DNA from: Rhizobium sp. P40RR-XXII
Lineage (GTDB): Bacteria; Pseudomonadota; Alphaproteobacteria; Rhizobiales; Rhizobiaceae
Assembly (NCBI RefSeq): GCF_012641405.1
Contig: NZ_JABAII010000019.1
Location: 54,394 to 118,393 of the forward strand
Reading direction: 5' to 3'
DNA length: 64,000 nucleotides
Below, in pieces: positions 43,068 through 51,884 of this stretch (position 1 is its first letter; every line of letters starts with the position of its first letter). The notes below the pieces were generated by a model, which did not search any database, was not told where the DNA came from, and saw only the letters and a list, made by a program, of their open reading frames with translations. A program made the translations under genes and the position numbers.

Positions 43068-45278
43068 ATGCAGGCCTTCCCACTCGATCCTAGCATTCGC
43101 TTTATCATCCCCGTGCCTGACGGAGAACCAGAGAAAGCGTCGCCTTTTCAGGGGTTCGCTGTGAGCCTCTGTTTGAACTCGCGGTTGATGCGGCTCGCTG
43201 CCAAGTTACCTTCAAATGTGTTCGACCTCTCTGAAGACGGACGGAAGACCTTCGCTGCCCGCCGCATGTGCGGTGTCAATCCGATCTACGTACTGCCGAT
43301 GTCACCGGGGGCTATCCGGTCGCTGGAGCCGGAGGTTTTCGCACCTTTCAATGTCCTTCTTCTGCCCGATGACCAGCATGCCGATGATTATCGAGATTGG
43401 GCAAATGCCTGTGCGATCGCTCCTTTACTGGTCGCCAAAAGCGGCGGTGACGTTCGGCCCGCCGACCTCTCGCCCGAGGCTTTGCGAGCTTTCTGTCTGG
43501 CAGTTTGTGACCTGCTGTCGGAGCAGGTCATTGCGCAGGACATCGATGACGCAAGGTGTGCACTGCATGATCGGTTTGAACCAGTCTCGCGCCAGCTCGA
43601 TTATGGTCTCGAGGGTCATGCCACAATCACGCCCAATCTAATGGTGCTGCACGCGCTCGGGTATCGCGATATCGGCGTCAAACCGTTCAAAGACATCGGG
43701 AACGGCATCGCCCCGTATGTTCGTCAAATTGTTGCGACGTGCGAGACGATCTTCTCCGAGCGAGGGTCGATCGACACGAGCGGCGGATCGCATGAATACC
43801 CTCACTTTCCCGATCTCAACCTGTTTGCTCCGGCGATGTATGCACACGTGGCGACGATGCGTGCTCCCGATAAGGTGGTTGGCGCCGAGAAGCGGGCTTT
43901 TTTCACCGTACGGGATATGCTGGTCGGACAGACAGGTTATGGCTTCTCGGCAACGACCGTTCATCAAGAAGAGGTCATGTTCGGCGCCAGCCTCGCCGAC
44001 ATTGGCGCCGGAAAAGCCAAAGCGTCCCCACATCCGATGATGCACATTAGACAGTTGGAACTGGCTCTTGCGACTGATGCGGTCGCGACATTCGCTGCAT
44101 CTCACCTTGCCGCAACCATCCGGCTTCCCAATGCAGTCAACACGACTTTCAAATCAGTGCGCGCATTCGCCTCCGGGCGACGCGGTGACGAGACACACTC
44201 AAAAAAGCGGCTCGACGCGTTTCGCCAAGTCCAGCAGGCCATCGACAGCGCGGTTCCGGCAGGTTTCCTTTCAATTATTCGTCAGTCGCGCGATGGGATC
44301 AGGATTATTGCCGACGCCCATCTGGAATGGCTGAGCGTTGACGGACTACCCTTGTGCATTCGCAAGAATGTCTCGAGACTTCCTGCTACACCAGGCAATC
44401 TTTTGATCGACCAGCTTGCGCCGCTACCGCTTCTTCGCCTTACTCCGGAAAGCTTTCGCAAGGTTCTGATCATCAGTGCCCTCAAGCGAACCGATCCGAT
44501 CCGTCCGATGTTCGAGATGGCCTTTGAGGGATTTAGCGAACAATGGGAAGATCGCATCGAGATCGAGGTTGTCGAGGTCACGAGCGCCGACGAGCTTGTC
44601 GATGCCCTCAACGCCTTTGACGGACCACTCGTTATTTTCGACGGCCATGGAAGTCATCGGGAAGAGAAGGCCGGAACGCTTCATCTCTACGACGAGGCGT
44701 GTGACGTCTGGCTATTGCGCGGGCGGATCCACAGGCCGCCGCCCATCGTTATTCTTAGCGCTTGCGACACGCACGCCGCAGCGCGAAATCATGCAACGAC
44801 TGCGAACGGTTTTCTGGCGATCGGGTCGCGCGCCGTTTTGGGTTCCGTCTTTCCGATCGGGGGGCGTGATGCGGCTATCTTGGCGGCCCGGCTGATCTTC
44901 AGAATCTCCCATTTTCTGCCGGCGGCAATTTCCGTTTTTGGCCGCGCGCTTTCGTGGACAGAAGTCATTTCGGGAATGCTGCGCATGCAGCTCCTCACAG
45001 ATTTTCTAAGATTGCTCGAACAAGAGAAGCTGATCGACCAAGAGGCCTACTTCCATATCCATATGGAAGGCAATCTTGCCATTAATGGCGGCGCTCCATC
45101 GCCGTTTGAGGATGTTATCGACCTATTGGAGACGGCGGGACTTTCCCGGGAGGGGGCGAAAGCGAAGCTCGATATGGCCCTCGCAAACTCGGACGTGCTT
45201 TCCTATGTGAACATCGGTCGCCCCGAAACCATCCTGATCGATTCCCGCGATCGTGACGAAACCGATGATCAGTCGTGA
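43068..45278 (+). CDS. CHAT-domain (caspase-like) protease
   Basis: 736 residues from ATG 43068, which has a GGGAGAAG site; an upstream TTG at 43047 is less likely. Residues 1-470 are an unassigned N-terminal region (SIRFIIPVPDGEPEKASPFQ, FAPFNVLLLPDDQHADDYRD) with a possible Rossmann-like core and a helical middle. The CHAT domain begins near 460 (SFRKVLIISALKRTD); the catalytic His is His527 in LVIFDGHGSHREEKAGTLHL and the Cys is Cys566 in PPIVILSACDTHAAARNH, followed by FLAIGSRAVLGSVFPIGGRD. This is a Cys-His protease expected to be held inactive until triggered. Its divergent partner is a trypsin-like peptidase. Confidence 0.8.
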   Translation: MQAFPLDPSIRFIIPVPDGEPEKASPFQGFAVSLCLNSRLMRLAAKLPSNVFDLSEDGRKTFAARRMCGVNPIYVLPMSPGAIRSLEPEVFAPFNVLLLPDDQHADDYRDWANACAIAPLLVAKSGGDVRPADLSPEALRAFCLAVCDLLSEQVIAQDIDDARCALHDRFEPVSRQLDYGLEGHATITPNLMVLHALGYRDIGVKPFKDIGNGIAPYVRQIVATCETIFSERGSIDTSGGSHEYPHFPDLNLFAPAMYAHVATMRAPDKVVGAEKRAFFTVRDMLVGQTGYGFSATTVHQEEVMFGASLADIGAGKAKASPHPMMHIRQLELALATDAVATFAASHLAATIRLPNAVNTTFKSVRAFASGRRGDETHSKKRLDAFRQVQQAIDSAVPAGFLSIIRQSRDGIRIIADAHLEWLSVDGLPLCIRKNVSRLPATPGNLLIDQLAPLPLLRLTPESFRKVLIISALKRTDPIRPMFEMAFEGFSEQWEDRIEIEVVEVTSADELVDALNAFDGPLVIFDGHGSHREEKAGTLHLYDEACDVWLLRGRIHRPPPIVILSACDTHAAARNHATTANGFLAIGSRAVLGSVFPIGGRDAAILAARLIFRISHFLPAAISVFGRALSWTEVISGMLRMQLLTDFLRLLEQEKLIDQEAYFHIHMEGNLAINGGAPSPFEDVIDLLETAGLSREGAKAKLDMALANSDVLSYVNIGRPETILIDSRDRDETDDQS

Positions 45279-45319
45279 CGTCGAGTGCCATATCAACCAC
45301 CAGTCAAGTGGGAGCTACA

Positions 45320-45346
45320 GGGCGATCCGGTGGACACCGCCCTTTT
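45320..45346 (+). terminator. possible terminator after the CHAT gene
   Basis: GGGC-(gatcc)-GGTG-ga-CACC-GCCC followed by TTTT forms a hairpin with a five-base bulge on the left arm, 42 bases past the stop. Weak T-run. Confidence 0.35.
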
Positions 45347-45577
45347 AGACGTCAACGCGCGGATACCAACTTGAGGGCGTTATCTATATTCACGGCGTTG
45401 TAGGCAAGGGCTGGGAGGATGAAAACGGGCCAATCAAGCTGGCTATGGGTCCATGCTTGCACCGTCGCTTGGGCTATCCGGCCTCTGAATAACCAGTCGC
45501 TCCTCGATCTGTCTAAGCTCGATTACTACGGCATACCCAAACTTTTTACAGCTGATGCTTGATCGAGAGAATTTGAA

Positions 45578-45997
45578 CTAGCCCGACATTGCTTGGGTTG
45601 CGCCACCGATTAAGCCACCGACAAACGATCCGATCTTGGTGTAGACGGACGCTTCGAGCTCACCCTTGACGCTCACCTTTTTCTCGATGCTCTCACCGAG
45701 ATCGGGATCGTTAGGCTTAGTCTGCACGATTGAAACGCCCTTGGATGTGAGTTGCACACCATTGAAAGCGTAACCGCCGTCGAACTCTTGAATACGGCGA
45801 ACGCGGATTAGTCCTTCGTCTTTCATCCAGTAGAGAACGTCGGCAAAAGTTCGCAGCACCTCTTCTTCATCGCCAATGCGATGGGTCATGATGTCCATGG
45901 CATCTGACGGATCGAAATCGACACGTGAAAGTCCCGCGTTCACTAGGTATGAGAGAATTCGCCCCATGGTTTGGTAGTGGTACTCGATGGTGGACAT
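45578..45997 (-). CDS. small protein with winged-helix-like body and C-terminal glycine-zipper helix
   Basis: 139 residues from ATG 45997. The body (YHYQTMGRILSYLVNAGLSR, TFADVLYWMKDEGLIRVRRI, GVQLTSKGVSIVQ) has the helix and beta-wing pattern of small winged-helix proteins. The C-terminus, KIGSFVGGLIGGATQAMSG, has GxxxG spacing typical of membrane-inserting or packing helices. It lies between the CHAT protease and Gabija genes, on the minus strand, and could be a protease substrate or a membrane effector. No family recognised. Confidence 0.55.
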   Translation of the reverse strand: MSTIEYHYQTMGRILSYLVNAGLSRVDFDPSDAMDIMTHRIGDEEEVLRTFADVLYWMKDEGLIRVRRIQEFDGGYAFNGVQLTSKGVSIVQTKPNDPDLGESIEKKVSVKGELEASVYTKIGSFVGGLIGGATQAMSG

Positions 45998-46144
45998 GAA
46001 GCTCGCTATCTTTGTTAGCCGTTGAGTTTAGAAAAATCATACGCGAAAAGCTCCGCATTGTAAGTATGAGTGAACGCTAGAGTTGTTAAATTCATTTGTC
46101 TTGAATAATCATTGGACGCAAATGTCCATTTGCAAATTTGAGGG

Positions 46145-47563
46145 CTATGAAGGTTGAAATTTCATATGCTCGGTAACGATATCGATCCGCAGCGACGCAC
46201 GCGTCAGAGCTACGTAGGCATCTTCTTTGGTCATCGGGTGAGATAAGAATACGACGGAGTTTTCGTATTCAAGGCCCTTTACCAGAAGTGTGCTGGTGAC
46301 AATTTTGTAGCCGTGGCGACGTCCAACGTGTCTACGGCGCTCTTGAATATGCCATGCGCAATCAAGGAGTGTCGGATGTTCGGATAGGATTCGGCTGGCT
46401 AAACTGTCTTTCAGCGCGAAAAGCAGTTCGCTGCGGAACGCTTGGCCTACCTTTCGAAATTCATCAATCAAGATGGTAAGCGGCTCCAGATGGTCATCGT
46501 TGATAATCTGGAGCGCCGCTGCCTCTCTCACCGAGAGAGGTTTTGTGATCCTTTTGCCTTTGTGAATATCTTCGACTCTGCGAAGAAAGGGTGTTGGTCG
46601 AACCCCTACAATGCTCTTGCTCAAGAATGTTACGAAATACCGTAGCCGGGGAAACCCCGTTGTCGCTTCAATCTTCACGCAGGCTTCCTGTAGCCCTTTG
46701 CACTCAATCGTTTCAACGTTTTGGGCGCGGACGCGTTTCGCCAAGGCCGCGCGCTGGTTTTCGCTCCCCTTGGTTCCGACTATCACGAGACGATTGGTAG
46801 GCGAGGGGGAGATCGCATTGCAGGCTTTTGCTTCCAGCTTGCGGACAAGTGCCTGATTCTTGACATGGTGGACGCGGATACACGATGGCACCGTCTGAAG
46901 ATCAATAGCTCTTCCGGCCAGAAGGTCGTCGCGAGTGGCCCTCAGCCATTTGGCGAGGTCGTGGTTTCCTAATTTTTTCCATCGCCAGGGCGTCTTTAGC
47001 TCATCGACCTGAGGGAATGTCGGCAGCACGTCAACGGTCCAATCGACAACTGCCTCTGACCCAAAGTCGAAAATTCCTTGCAAGGGATCGCCGAAGACTA
47101 TCACAGGAACTGTACGGGAAAGTTCTTTGATGATCTCATGTTGGCTGACCGTACAATCCTGATATTCGTCCACCAGCACCATGGAGTACGAGGCCTTCAC
47201 CACCACGTCCAAGGTACCCGACGTGAGAAGCTGCCGCGCGGCTAGATAGACCGTGGGCCATTGGTTGCCGCGCGGTGTGGTGATCGACGGAATGCCTGAG
47301 GCTTTTGGAAAAGATGATGCGTACCGAAGCGCCCAGGCTGCAATTGTATCCAATTGATATCGTTCTGGTCTGACCCCCTTCGATTTCAGGCGCGACTTGA
47401 GCGCCTCAACACCGGCCAGCGTGTGCGTGAGTAACAGGCATCGACCTGTGGTGTTCGCCACTATTTCAGCTATTGTTTCGGTCTTACCGTAACCGGCCGG
47501 AGCTATTACGGAGCCGCTTGTTTGTGCCGAGACTGCTTCGGCTATGGCCTCAGGGACGGGCAT
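46145..47563 (-). CDS. gajB: Gabija-type UvrD-like helicase GajB
   Basis: 472-residue superfamily-1 helicase. Walker A is GSVIAPAGYGKTETIAEIVA (residues 18-37), motif II is MVLVDEYQDCTVSQHE (DEYQD at 132-136), motif III GDPLQGIFDFGSEA, and late motifs include TSTLLVKGLEYENSVVFLSH and YVALTRASLRIDIV. Its start overlaps the GajA stop by 14 bases. In Gabija, GajB responds to DNA ends or nucleotide depletion and stimulates the GajA nuclease. Length is close to known GajB (about 490). Confidence 0.82.
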   Translation of the reverse strand: MPVPEAIAEAVSAQTSGSVIAPAGYGKTETIAEIVANTTGRCLLLTHTLAGVEALKSRLKSKGVRPERYQLDTIAAWALRYASSFPKASGIPSITTPRGNQWPTVYLAARQLLTSGTLDVVVKASYSMVLVDEYQDCTVSQHEIIKELSRTVPVIVFGDPLQGIFDFGSEAVVDWTVDVLPTFPQVDELKTPWRWKKLGNHDLAKWLRATRDDLLAGRAIDLQTVPSCIRVHHVKNQALVRKLEAKACNAISPSPTNRLVIVGTKGSENQRAALAKRVRAQNVETIECKGLQEACVKIEATTGFPRLRYFVTFLSKSIVGVRPTPFLRRVEDIHKGKRITKPLSVREAAALQIINDDHLEPLTILIDEFRKVGQAFRSELLFALKDSLASRILSEHPTLLDCAWHIQERRRHVGRRHGYKIVTSTLLVKGLEYENSVVFLSHPMTKEDAYVALTRASLRIDIVTEHMKFQPS

Positions 47564-49304
47564 CGATCCATGCTCGTATTGCCGTTATTACCGTTTCAAA
47601 TTCCGGCTTGCTTTCTGCAAGATATGGTCCCACCACGGTCTGCGCAATCGTATCGGCCTTCTCTATGTCTTTGAACCAGGCGCGGTGGCGTTCGCCATCT
47701 TTGTCAATCTTGCCCTTGGCTCGATCTGCGAGGGCGTCACGTAGCACTTTGTCGCCAAGCGCCTTGCGGATGCTATCCGTGTCGGGAAATTGCTCAGCCT
47801 TGGATCGATCTTTGTTGGCGGCCGCTTGTATCGCAGCTGGGCTGATAATTGTGAGAGTGTAATCAAATAGAGCTTCCACGGCCTTTAAGGGCAATTCGTG
47901 AAAAAGGACATCCTCCGTTGCGTAACTCTGTCTCCATCGAAATATAGGAATTTTGACATTTGCGAGCTTGCCGAGGATTTCCTTGTCGTCAGGTTCCCGG
48001 TCGGAATCGATGAGCAGCGCCACATCATATCCTAGGGAAAAGAAATGACCCGCCAGTGCGGGAGCTTGGTCGATTCCGCCTCCGTCCACTAGCGCAATGC
48101 CCTTCAGGGCGAGAGTATCCTTTCCCGCTGAGGACCAGAAATCATCCAGTCCTCTCAACAGGCCGACTTCCGTTTTGCCTTCGCATATCAGTATCGTCGG
48201 TGCCAAATACGCCTCGGGCATGGACCGCGGCGGCGCTTGGGGGTCCAGCCGTGAATACTTTTTGTTTGCGGCACGGATCTCAACCTTGCCATCCGCTAAA
48301 CGTCGAACAACGTGCAAATCATCGACTTTCAGCTCCCGAATGACGACGGGCGAATGCGAGGTCAAGAATACTTGGGGACTTGCACGGTCTTTCGACTTGA
48401 GATGCTTCAACAGGCGCACAATTCTGTACGGTTCAAGACCATGTTCCACCTCGTCAATGATTGTTAAGCAGGATGACGCCCTGGAAAAATCCTGTAGTGC
48501 GGCGACCAGCAGCCGTGATGATCCCAAGCCCATAACGCGCAAGGGTATCTCTCCATTATGGATCGCGATGCTGCCGTTAGTAACGGAGAGACCATCGACA
48601 TCCAAACCGGCTGTTAGTGTTTCCGGAAGTGCCATCCCGACCTTAGCGGCCGCTTTGGAAACATTGGTCAGGCTATTCTTGAAGAGGTTGGCTGCTTCTT
48701 CCTTGAAGTGGGTACGGGCCAATCTTCCTGCACGGGCCAGAATATCTTTTGTTCCTGCTGTTCCTTCGCTCATTCGGGTCAGCGTCGAATTGCGGCCCCA
48801 GCTCAGATGGTGATCGGCATAAACCCCCAGTCGTGCGGGTGCGACCTCAGTTCGATGTGAATAGCTCAAAGCTCGTTCTTTTAGATCGCCGGACGTGACG
48901 CGGTCATTGTGAAGGCCCCATTTGCCCTCCAGGGATTCATCTATCGTGAGGCGGATCGAGAGGGCAGGCATTCCGTGTTCCGGTAATGGCAATTCATCAA
49001 CGAGTTTTTTGTCGTTGAGGAAACCTCGGAGATAATGGCCATAGTGTTGATCGGACGTGAATTCCTTGGGAAGGTCGATTAGGGTAACTGTAATGACGGC
49101 GGGGTTAGCGTGGTCGCTCTGATAGAAATCAAGATCATCGAAATTTAGCGTGTGGCGAGGTGATAACGCCAATTCAACAGCATCAAGGATCGTTGTCTTG
49201 CAAGAGTCGCCCGGTCCAATCAGGCAATTTACGCCGGGTTCTGGCGCCCACTGAAATAGTTTGATTCCGCGAAAGTTTTCAATTTCAATCAGGCCGATGC
49301 GCAT
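47550..49304 (-). CDS. gajA: Gabija-type OLD-family nuclease GajA
   Basis: 584-residue OLD nuclease: N-terminal ABC-type ATPase and C-terminal Toprim. LIEIENFRGIKLFQWAPEPG leads to a P-loop IGPGDSCKTTILDAVELALS (residues 29-48) in which the usual Gly before Lys is Cys35. Signature MGLGSSRLLVAAL, Walker B CLTIIDEVEHGLEP (282-285), and switch His317 in FLTSHSPVVIREL follow. The Toprim has Glu375 in PTILICEGKTEVGLL and DxD at 433-435 in ALLIDSDREPDD. GajA nicks specific DNA when ATP and dNTP fall during infection. Upstream of gajB and overlapping it. Confidence 0.85.
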   Translation of the reverse strand: MRIGLIEIENFRGIKLFQWAPEPGVNCLIGPGDSCKTTILDAVELALSPRHTLNFDDLDFYQSDHANPAVITVTLIDLPKEFTSDQHYGHYLRGFLNDKKLVDELPLPEHGMPALSIRLTIDESLEGKWGLHNDRVTSGDLKERALSYSHRTEVAPARLGVYADHHLSWGRNSTLTRMSEGTAGTKDILARAGRLARTHFKEEAANLFKNSLTNVSKAAAKVGMALPETLTAGLDVDGLSVTNGSIAIHNGEIPLRVMGLGSSRLLVAALQDFSRASSCLTIIDEVEHGLEPYRIVRLLKHLKSKDRASPQVFLTSHSPVVIRELKVDDLHVVRRLADGKVEIRAANKKYSRLDPQAPPRSMPEAYLAPTILICEGKTEVGLLRGLDDFWSSAGKDTLALKGIALVDGGGIDQAPALAGHFFSLGYDVALLIDSDREPDDKEILGKLANVKIPIFRWRQSYATEDVLFHELPLKAVEALFDYTLTIISPAAIQAAANKDRSKAEQFPDTDSIRKALGDKVLRDALADRAKGKIDKDGERHRAWFKDIEKADTIAQTVVGPYLAESKPEFETVITAIRAWIDARP

Positions 49305-49645
49305 ATGTTAATTTCCGTGATGATTTAACGCGGTTTTGCATGTGGCACGGATCCAGAAAACACTTAGCATAATCAATCGTTTCAAATGGTTGAATTTTCA
49401 TAGCTGGCTCAGCACGAAACGAAAGTGCGGATCAAAATCTCGCGCAACTCAACAGCCTGACCTTCATATCGATACGTTGAAGGCGAAGAGCAGGAATTTT
49501 CACTGATTTGGCACCCCGGCGACTTCATCTTGACAAATCAGCGACTGACGCAGTGGTTGGTTCGGCGACTTACTTGACCTCGGAACGGTAAATATGGGCC
49601 AAGAGAGGTCGTCTAATGGGATCGGAAGTAGTCTACGTCCCGGTT
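49305..49645 (+). other. no recognisable gene
   Basis: 341 bases between divergent-pointing 5' end of gajA and the 3' end of the LysR gene. Presumed gajA promoter region near 49310-49400 (AT-rich). Marks the right border of the defence genes. Confidence 0.4.
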
Positions 49646-50581
49646 TCATGTTGCGATCGCCCCGCCGCTTTCGATCGAAATAATCGGCAATGTTGCCGCG
49701 TGCTTGCGAAGCGCCTCGATTAAGATTTTGAGCGCTGGTCTCCTCGATTCACCTTTGCGAATTGCAAGGAGGATCGATCTCTTCATGGGGGGATCAAATT
49801 GACGCGCGACGATTTCGTGGCGGTGCCGCAACACTCTGATCTGAGGCAAGATGGAGATCGCGCTCCGCCCCGCAACCATAGCACAAATGACATCGAATGC
49901 GTCGAACCTTCCTATAATTTTGGGCTCGAAGCCGCGACTTTTGCAGATCTCAAAAATCGTGTCTGAGAACGTGTTGGGCCGCGTATCGATTGCCCAAAAC
50001 TCATCTCGAAGATCCGTGATCCGGATCTTTCTTTTAGTAGCCAATGGATGAGACTTGGCGAGAACGGCCACGATCGTATCTTCGTAAATAGAGAAAGTTT
50101 CGAGGGCCTCTGGACTCTTATCCTGCTTGAGCGTCAGATCGTCGACAATCGCGAGATCGACCTGCCAACTTCGCAAAGATGCTAGACTTACTAGAGGTTC
50201 CATCTCGATCGCTGAGACGACTAGATCTGGAAAATCAATCTGCAATTCCCGCAGCGTCCCCGGCAGCAGGCTCGCAGCGATGGAAGGGAACGACGAGAGC
50301 GTCAGCTCACCAGCAACGATCCGCTTTATCTCGGCCAGCTCGGTTTTTGCTTCTTCCAGCACATTCAGTAGTCTCTCGGTGTGCCGTATCAAAACCTGGC
50401 CCGCTGGAGTAATCCTGACGCCGCGGCCGCGGCGCTCCACCAGCGCCACGCCCACCTCTTCCTCAAGCATGGAAATCTGCTGGGAAACCCCGGAGGGCGA
50501 CAGTCCTACCGCCTCTGACGTGGCCGCCATGGTTCCTCGGATTGCAAGTTCCCTAAGGGTTTTTAGTCGCTGAGTGTCCAT
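49646..50581 (-). CDS. LysR-family transcriptional regulator of the amino-acid transporter
   Basis: 311 residues. N-terminal winged helix-turn-helix: QRLKTLRELAIRGTMAATSE, AVGLSPSGVSQQISMLEEEV, GVALVERRGRGVRITPAGQV. The effector-binding domain follows (GELTLSSFPSIAASLLPGTL, VDLAIVDDLTL). It is divergent from the aapJ-like gene, with a 21-base dyad in the intergenic space. It probably controls uptake and use of the imported amino acid. Confidence 0.92.
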   Translation of the reverse strand: MDTQRLKTLRELAIRGTMAATSEAVGLSPSGVSQQISMLEEEVGVALVERRGRGVRITPAGQVLIRHTERLLNVLEEAKTELAEIKRIVAGELTLSSFPSIAASLLPGTLRELQIDFPDLVVSAIEMEPLVSLASLRSWQVDLAIVDDLTLKQDKSPEALETFSIYEDTIVAVLAKSHPLATKRKIRITDLRDEFWAIDTRPNTFSDTIFEICKSRGFEPKIIGRFDAFDVICAMVAGRSAISILPQIRVLRHRHEIVARQFDPPMKRSILLAIRKGESRRPALKILIEALRKHAATLPIISIESGGAIAT

Positions 50582-50635
50582 AGTTCGATTGGCCTAACCG
50601 GTTCCGTAATCGACAGCATATCGCATTCAACAGTT

Positions 50636-50656
50636 TTTCAAATGGAATACTTGAAA
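50636..50656. promoter_or_regulatory. LysR-type dyad between lysR and the transporter operon
   Basis: TTTCAA-N9-TTGAAA is a perfect inverted repeat with 6-base arms, located 55 bases from the LysR start and about 140 bases before aapJ. The form fits LysR T-N11-A type sites. Confidence 0.6.
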
Positions 50657-50796
50657 TCATTTAACTGGACTGATGTTTTGAGTCAAACTACGCTCAAAAT
50701 GCAGGTGTTGGATAAGAAAAAGAAGCGACACGACGCCCAAATTCGCTTGCAAATCATCATCGCCGGATAGGCTCCGGGTGACCAATGGGGAACAAA

Positions 50797-51819
50797 ATGA
50801 AGATAGCACTCAGCATTGCCGCCGCCGCCGTTTCACTTTTCGCCGCCATGCCAGCGAGCGCCAGCGTGCTCGATACCGTGAAACAACGCGGCACTCTAAA
50901 TTGCGGAACCGACAATACAGCTCCCGGCTTCGGATATTTGAATACGAAAACCGGCAAGATGGAAGGTTTCGACGTCGATTTCTGCCGCGCGATTGCCGCC
51001 GGCGTTCTCGGTGACGCCACCAAAGTCAACTACGTTGTCGTTACCGACAAGAGCCGCTTCACGGCGCTTCAGACCGGACAGGTTGATGTCGTGTTCGCGC
51101 ATACGACCATGAAGCCGGCTCGCGAGTCCGCAATCACGATCGACTTTCTACCGATCACATTCTGGGACGGGACGGGAGCCATGGTCAAGGCCGCCTCCAA
51201 GGTCACAAAGTTCGATGATCTCGCAGGCGCGAGCCTTTGCACAACGCAAGGGTCGGGAACTGAAGCTTTGCTCGCCAGCCTTGTGAAAGAACGAGGCTGG
51301 ACGAACAAGGTACTCACCTACGAAAATCTGGAAAAACTCTTCGGCGCCCTCGGGAGCGGGCGTTGCGACGCTATGATAACCGACAAGACGGCGCTCGCCG
51401 CATGGCGCGGCAACTCTGCCAAGCCGGATGACTACTTCATTCTGCCGGAAATGCTCGAAAAGTCTCCATTCGCCGGATTCGTCGTCGCAAACGATTCTCG
51501 CTGGCGGAACGCTCTGCGCTGGATCACCTTTGCGATGATTCAGGCGGAAGAAGACGGCTTGACGTCGGCCAAAGTTGACGAAGCCAAGACGTCGTCCGAC
51601 CCGGTGATGAAACGGTTTCTCGGCCTCGATGGCACGTTCGGCGCAGACTTCGGAATTCCCGCAGATTTCGTCGCGCAGGTTGTCAAGCAGGTCGGCAACT
51701 ACGGAGAAGTCTACGATCGCAATCTCGGCCCCAAAACTCCGTTTTACATCGACCGGAAAGGCACTCCGAATGCCCTTTTTAAAGACGGCGGCACGATGAT
51801 TTCTCCGCTCTGGAACTGA
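50797..51819 (+). CDS. aapJ: amino-acid ABC transporter substrate-binding protein (AapJ/BztA type)
   Basis: 340-residue periplasmic protein from ATG 50797 (GGGGAAC upstream; an ATG four codons earlier is possible). The signal peptide is LSIAAAAVSLFAAMPASAS. Mature features are DTVKQRGTLNCGTDNTAPGF, GKMEGFDVDFCRAIAAGVLG, RFTALQTGQVDVVFAHTTM and the late GRCDAMITDKTALA. Relatives bind polar or acidic amino acids such as Glu, Asp, Asn and Gln. Gene context with asparaginase and aspartase favours Asn/Asp. First gene of the transporter operon. Confidence 0.92.
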   Translation: MKIALSIAAAAVSLFAAMPASASVLDTVKQRGTLNCGTDNTAPGFGYLNTKTGKMEGFDVDFCRAIAAGVLGDATKVNYVVVTDKSRFTALQTGQVDVVFAHTTMKPARESAITIDFLPITFWDGTGAMVKAASKVTKFDDLAGASLCTTQGSGTEALLASLVKERGWTNKVLTYENLEKLFGALGSGRCDAMITDKTALAAWRGNSAKPDDYFILPEMLEKSPFAGFVVANDSRWRNALRWITFAMIQAEEDGLTSAKVDEAKTSSDPVMKRFLGLDGTFGADFGIPADFVAQVVKQVGNYGEVYDRNLGPKTPFYIDRKGTPNALFKDGGTMISPLWN

Positions 51820-51827
51820 TAGTATAG

Positions 51828-51851
51828 TGCGGCCGGTAACGGCCGGCCGCA
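51828..51851 (+). other. intercistronic hairpin between aapJ and aapQ
   Basis: TGCGGCCGG-TAACGG-CCGGCCGCA forms a perfect nine-base stem with a six-base loop and no T-run. Such GC hairpins after binding-protein genes commonly stabilise the upstream mRNA so that the binding protein is made in excess. Confidence 0.6.
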
Positions 51852-51884
51852 TATCTCCATGGCTTTCACTAAAGGGAGCGTCAA

